Of a stretch of DNA of 64,000 nt, positions 60,889 to 64,000 are shown one piece after another. The notes under the pieces are model-generated. The model made no database searches and was not told where the DNA came from. It was given only the letters and a program-made list of their open reading frames with translations. The position numbers were made by a program, and so were the translations under genes. Position 1 is the first letter of the stretch, and each line of letters begins with the position of its first letter. Origin of the DNA: Afipia felis ATCC 53690 (lineage in GTDB: Bacteria; Pseudomonadota; Alphaproteobacteria; Rhizobiales; Xanthobacteraceae); NCBI RefSeq assembly GCF_000314735.2, contig NZ_KB375270.1:1798001-1862000 (forward strand). The letters run 5' to 3'.

Positions 60889-62008
60889 GACACTCCCTCC
60901 CGATGCTGTTTTCGCTTGTCTTCGTCGCTTGCCTCAACGTTCCGCCGCTCTCGCGAGAGAACAGATGCAACCTCTGTCGAGGAAAAACGATTGAAATCCG
61001 ATCTTGTACTTTCAATGCATCGTCGCGAGCAAATACCGCACGCAGTTTCTTGCCGTGAATTGTACCCAGCACGTAAGTTTGAGCGCCAATCTGCTCGACA
61101 AGATCGATGGCCATTTCAAATGCGCCGGATGCCGCAGAACGCTCGATGTGCTCCGGCCGAATGCCTAAGGTGACATCTTGCTTCGCTTCGGAGAATTCAT
61201 TGTCCGGAAGATCGACAAGGAGGCTTCCCGAGCGCACGGCAAGACGCCCTTCGTCTCGCGTCAGTTCACCATCCACCAAATTCATTTCAGGCGAACCGAT
61301 GAAAGCCGCCACGAAAGCATTCGCAGGCCGATCGTAGAGATCAAGGGGTTTTCCAGCCTGCTGAATTAGGCCATCTCGCATAATCACAATGCGGTCGCCA
61401 AGCGTCATAGCTTCGACCTGATCGTGGGTCACAAAAACCATTGTAGCCTTCAATCGAGCATGCAGAGTCGCGATCTCTTCACGCGTCCTAACACGCAACT
61501 TGGCGTCCAAATTGGAGAGAGGCTCATCGAACAGAAAGACATCCGGGTCTCGAACCAAGGCGCGACCAAGAGCCACTCGCTGCATCTGCCCTCCTGACAA
61601 CTGTCGAGGCTTGCGCTCGAGCAAATTTTCAAGGCCTAAACTCGATGCAGCACTACGTACTCGCCGTTCTATTTCATCACTCGGCGCCCTACGCACCCGG
61701 AGCCCGAACGCCATATTCTCGTAAACGGTCTTCTGCGGATAAAGCGCATAGTTCTGAAACACCATCGCGATATTGCGATCTTTCGGCGGAAGCGTCGTTA
61801 CATCTTTCCCACCAATAAAAATTTTTCCAGAGGTCACCTCTTCAAGGCCAGCAAGCATACGCAACGTGGTTGATTTCCCACAACCAGACGGCCCGACAAA
61901 AACGACCAACTCACCATCCGCAATATCTAATGAAAAATCCTGTACTGCCCGCAGCCCTCGATCTCCTCCGTAGGATTTCGTGACATTCTGGAGAGTTACT
62001 CGCGCCAT
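60848..62008 (-). CDS. sugar ABC transporter ATPase, MalK/UgpC type
   Basis: 386 residues: Walker A VGPSGCGKST, signature LSGGQMQRVALGRAL, Walker B LFDEPLSNLD, switch TMVFVTHDQ, then TOBE domain (QDVTLGIRPEHIERSAASGA; FARDDALKVQDRISIVFPRQ). The C-terminal tail of about 30 residues runs 41 bases into the solute-binding protein gene. First gene of the importer operon; TTGGT/ACCAA sites precede it (62104-62119). Confidence 0.92.
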   Translation of the reverse strand: MARVTLQNVTKSYGGDRGLRAVQDFSLDIADGELVVFVGPSGCGKSTTLRMLAGLEEVTSGKIFIGGKDVTTLPPKDRNIAMVFQNYALYPQKTVYENMAFGLRVRRAPSDEIERRVRSAASSLGLENLLERKPRQLSGGQMQRVALGRALVRDPDVFLFDEPLSNLDAKLRVRTREEIATLHARLKATMVFVTHDQVEAMTLGDRIVIMRDGLIQQAGKPLDLYDRPANAFVAAFIGSPEMNLVDGELTRDEGRLAVRSGSLLVDLPDNEFSEAKQDVTLGIRPEHIERSAASGAFEMAIDLVEQIGAQTYVLGTIHGKKLRAVFARDDALKVQDRISIVFPRQRLHLFSRESGGTLRQATKTSENSIGRECHERSRIEPVEFQG

Positions 62009-62103
62009 ACAGTAAGACCTCCCTCAAGTGTTTCTCCCATTTATCACCGCGCTTTTTTGTCATGCGCTTGTGTCGACGTTTCATCGACCTCACAATTGGA
62101 CAA

Positions 62104-62119
62104 ACCAATTTGGTGTACC
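62104..62119. promoter_or_regulatory. operator ACCAATTTGGTGTACC before the ABC importer
   Basis: Same core ACCAATTTGGT as at 56738, 96 bases upstream of the ATPase start. Likely bound by the FadR-type regulator at 56.8 kb. Confidence 0.6.
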
Positions 62120-62230
62120 GTAAATCTCGACCAGTAGAATGTCAAGCGCTCGCGATCCGACGACGGACTTCTCGCCCTCCATCAGACAGCAAATCCACCC
62201 ATTCGTCGGAGAAATTGCCATTTTGCGCGT

Positions 62231-62259
62231 AATTGGTTTGACCATTTTGGACGACCAAA
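62231..62259. promoter_or_regulatory. operator cluster before the CoA-transferase gene
   Basis: ATTGGTTTGACCAT then TTTGGACGACCAAAT: two imperfect TTGGT/ACCA pairs, 50-78 bases upstream of the CoA-transferase ATG. TTGGT half-sites match those near the regulator. Confidence 0.55.
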
Positions 62260-62308
62260 TATAATGCAAGCACACGCGATGAACCGTCGGATGTATTGGG
62301 AAAGAAAA

Positions 62309-63544
62309 ATGGCAGGTCCGTTAGTTGGCTACCGAGTTCTCGATCTTTCAAGAATTCTCGCAGGACCTTGGTTGGGACAATTATTGTCTGATCTCGGAGC
62401 TGAAGTTTGGAAAGTCGAACGACCCGGCACCGGTGATGATACCCGGCAATGGGGGCCGCCGTTTCTAAAAGACGATAATGCAGCTAACACCACAGAGAGC
62501 GCTTATTTCTTAAGCGCAAACCGCGGGAAACATTCGATCTGCATCGACATATCGACCGAGGAAGGCGGCACTATTGTAAGGAAGCTCGCACAGCACGCAG
62601 ATATCGTGATCGAAAACTATAAGGTCGGCGATATGGCGCGTTATGGCCTGGATTACGAGACTCTGAAGAAATCGAAGCCGGATATTATTTACTGCTCCAT
62701 CACCGGCTACGGCCAGACCGGTCCAATGAAAGCCATCGCAGGCTACGACATGGCTATTCAGGCGATTGGCGGATTAATGAGCATTACCGGCGAAAGTGAC
62801 GATAACCCCGGCGGAGGTCCTCAAAAGGTTGGCGTACCGATCGTCGATATTCTTACCGGCATGTATAGCGCGACCGGGGTCATCTCCGCCCTCCTGCATC
62901 GCGAACGTACCGGCGAAGGACAGCATATCGACATGGCGTTGCTAGATGTTCAAGTTGCCGTACTTGCCAACCAAAATCTGAACTACCTTACGACGGGCAC
63001 GCCGCCCAAGCGATACGGCAATGCTCATCCAAATATCGTTCCATATCAAACCTTCAAAACAAAAGACGGTTCGTTTGTACTTGCTGTCGGAAACGACCAA
63101 CAGTTCAAGAAGTTTTGCGCGGCATCTCGATTGACGCATCTGGCTACCGACAGCCGCTTCGCAACAAATACAGATCGGCTCAACAATCGCAACCAACTCA
63201 TACCACTTCTAGATGCGCATTTGGCGCAAGAAACAACGGAGCACTGGATCTCCATTCTAGAGCCTGTGGGAGTTCCGTGCGCGCCGATCAATCGATTAGA
63301 TCAGGTCTTTGCTCATCCACAAGTGATCCACCGGGGGATGCAGATTAATCTATCTCATTCTTCGGGGGCTACCGCCCCTCTTGTTGCCAATCCCATCAAA
63401 TTTTCGGCGACGAAGATTGAATACGCAAAGAGTCCACCCAGGCGCGGTGAAGATACGAAGTCCGTCCTCAAATCTATTCTCAACTTCAACGACACAGATA
63501 TTCGACGTCTCAGCGATCTTCGAATTATCGACACTGGAACATAA
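62309..63544 (+). CDS. class III (CaiB/BaiF) CoA-transferase, 411 aa
   Basis: Begins MAGPLVGYRVLDLSRILAGP; family III signature: GAEVWKVERPGTGDDTRQWG, SANRGKHSICIDISTEEG, YCSITGYGQTGPMKAIAGYD (the catalytic Asp lies in ENYKVGDM and YDMAIQA contexts), then PYQTFKTKDG and a C-terminal lobe with GVPCAPINRLDQVF. Transfers CoA between carboxylic acids in the cytosol. ATG 62309 follows GGGAAAG; longer frames to 62264 are unlikely. Divergent from the ABC importer and followed by the GMC oxidoreductase gene. Confidence 0.92.
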   Translation: MAGPLVGYRVLDLSRILAGPWLGQLLSDLGAEVWKVERPGTGDDTRQWGPPFLKDDNAANTTESAYFLSANRGKHSICIDISTEEGGTIVRKLAQHADIVIENYKVGDMARYGLDYETLKKSKPDIIYCSITGYGQTGPMKAIAGYDMAIQAIGGLMSITGESDDNPGGGPQKVGVPIVDILTGMYSATGVISALLHRERTGEGQHIDMALLDVQVAVLANQNLNYLTTGTPPKRYGNAHPNIVPYQTFKTKDGSFVLAVGNDQQFKKFCAASRLTHLATDSRFATNTDRLNNRNQLIPLLDAHLAQETTEHWISILEPVGVPCAPINRLDQVFAHPQVIHRGMQINLSHSSGATAPLVANPIKFSATKIEYAKSPPRRGEDTKSVLKSILNFNDTDIRRLSDLRIIDTGT

Positions 63545-63773
63545 TCGAAGTGTCATCAGAGCTATTAACACATGCGCGCGGCAAAAACTTCGCCAGCAGA
63601 TATCTGTCTTAGCTCAATCGAGATTCAGAATACGCCGACAATTAGACTCACCGAGTTAGTATTAGGCACCACTGATCGAGCAATAGTCTGTCAGACTGCG
63701 TCGCGAGATTCTCTGTCCAGCAAAATTAGCACACAAAACAAGCTGGTCTCGGCATCCACAGAAGGAACCGAAA

Positions 63774-64000
63774 ATGAAGCTTTCCGGATATGACTACATC
63801 GTCGTCGGGGCAGGATCAGCAGGGTGCGTACTCGCCGCGCGGCTGAGCGAGGATCCCACCGTCAAGGTGTTGCTGCTGGAGGCCGGAGCACCTTCTTCTT
63901 CCATTCTTGTTCATATGCCAGCAGGCATTCGTATACTCTATAAGAGTCCAAAACATAATTGGAAATTTTGGACCGAGCCTCAAGCCGAGTTAAACAATCG
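63774..64000 (+). CDS. GMC oxidoreductase (choline dehydrogenase-like), N-terminal part
   Basis: ATG 63774 with AAGGAA 6 bases upstream; runs off the window after 75 codons. N-terminus [20 protein letters not shown] is the GxGxxG FAD site of GMC enzymes, with LLLEAGAP as the ribose-binding Glu and [14 protein letters not shown] as in choline/alcohol dehydrogenases of this family. It would oxidise a primary alcohol to aldehyde. Preceded by 229 bases of intergenic DNA after the CoA-transferase. Confidence 0.9.
   Translation, partial: MKLSGYDYIVVGAGSAGCVLAARLSEDPTVKVLLLEAGAPSSSILVHMPAGIRILYKSPKHNWKFWTEPQAELNN

Noticed and set aside
1..64000. CRISPR arrays, insertion sequences with transposase, rRNA
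   Set aside because: No regularly spaced repeats, no transposase frames and no rRNA-like sequence were found.

Overview
The window reads as chromosome of an alphaproteobacterium of the Hyphomicrobiales, most like the Nitrobacteraceae (Bradyrhizobium, Afipia, Tardiphaga or relatives). This is inferred from recognisable protein families (EF-G-like paralog, RHH_4 protein, tiny exported proteins, GlcDEF, L-lactate locus) and moderate-to-high GC; no rRNA or intact tRNA gene is present to settle it. The left and right edges cut a formyltransferase gene and a GMC oxidoreductase gene.

Layout: (1) 1-6.9 kb: mixed housekeeping-like genes, an EF-G-like GTPase, then a small scar of mobile DNA: a CobB-type sirtuin between two 33-bp direct repeats that resemble a tRNA 3' end, a decayed large serine recombinase, a 327-bp leader repeat with a 52-codon ORF, and a second recombinase fragment. 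(2) 7-13.5 kb: lactate utilisation (dld, soluble chemoreceptor-like protein, lldD, lctP) with a divergent FadR/GntR regulator and a palindromic operator. (3) 13.7-18 kb: small genes: an orphan Imm11-type immunity protein, membrane and secreted proteins, a DsrE-like periplasmic protein, an RHH regulator. (4) 18.5-28.4 kb: a compact nonribosomal peptide locus: PanD (makes beta-alanine), an Sfp-type phosphopantetheinyl transferase, a GNAT acetyltransferase, a C-T-TE protein, a Wzm/Wzt-type ABC exporter and a C-A-T protein whose adenylation-pocket residues read as beta-alanine specific. (5) 28.7-34.2 kb: a type I secretion system with a divergent RTX substrate that carries a GH113-like glycosidase domain. 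(6) 34.4-36.9 kb: patatin-like phospholipase and GntP-type permease.

(7) 37.0-41.3 kb: a second copy of the 327-bp leader repeat heads a tightly packed operon of GIY-YIG nuclease, small unknown protein, metallophosphoesterase and AAA+ ATPase. The last three genes are joined by ATGA overlaps. This looks like a small multi-protein nucleic-acid-processing or defence system that I cannot match to a described one.

(8) 41.5-64 kb: a catabolic region: GlcDEF glycolate oxidase, a ketopantoate-reductase-like protein, gamma carbonic anhydrase-like protein, SSS symporter, two paralogous alkyl-DHAP-synthase-type flavoproteins flanking a glutathione S-transferase, aldehyde dehydrogenase, acyl-CoA ligase, a FadR-type regulator with repeated TTGGT/ACCAA sites, a complete carbohydrate-type ABC importer, a class III CoA-transferase and a GMC alcohol oxidoreductase. 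Together these would fit uptake and stepwise oxidation of an alcohol- or ether-type substrate to a CoA ester and finally glycolate/glyoxylate; that pathway is an inference.

The two points most worth follow-up are the beta-alanine NRPS/exporter locus and the repeat-headed GIY-YIG/phosphoesterase/AAA+ operon.
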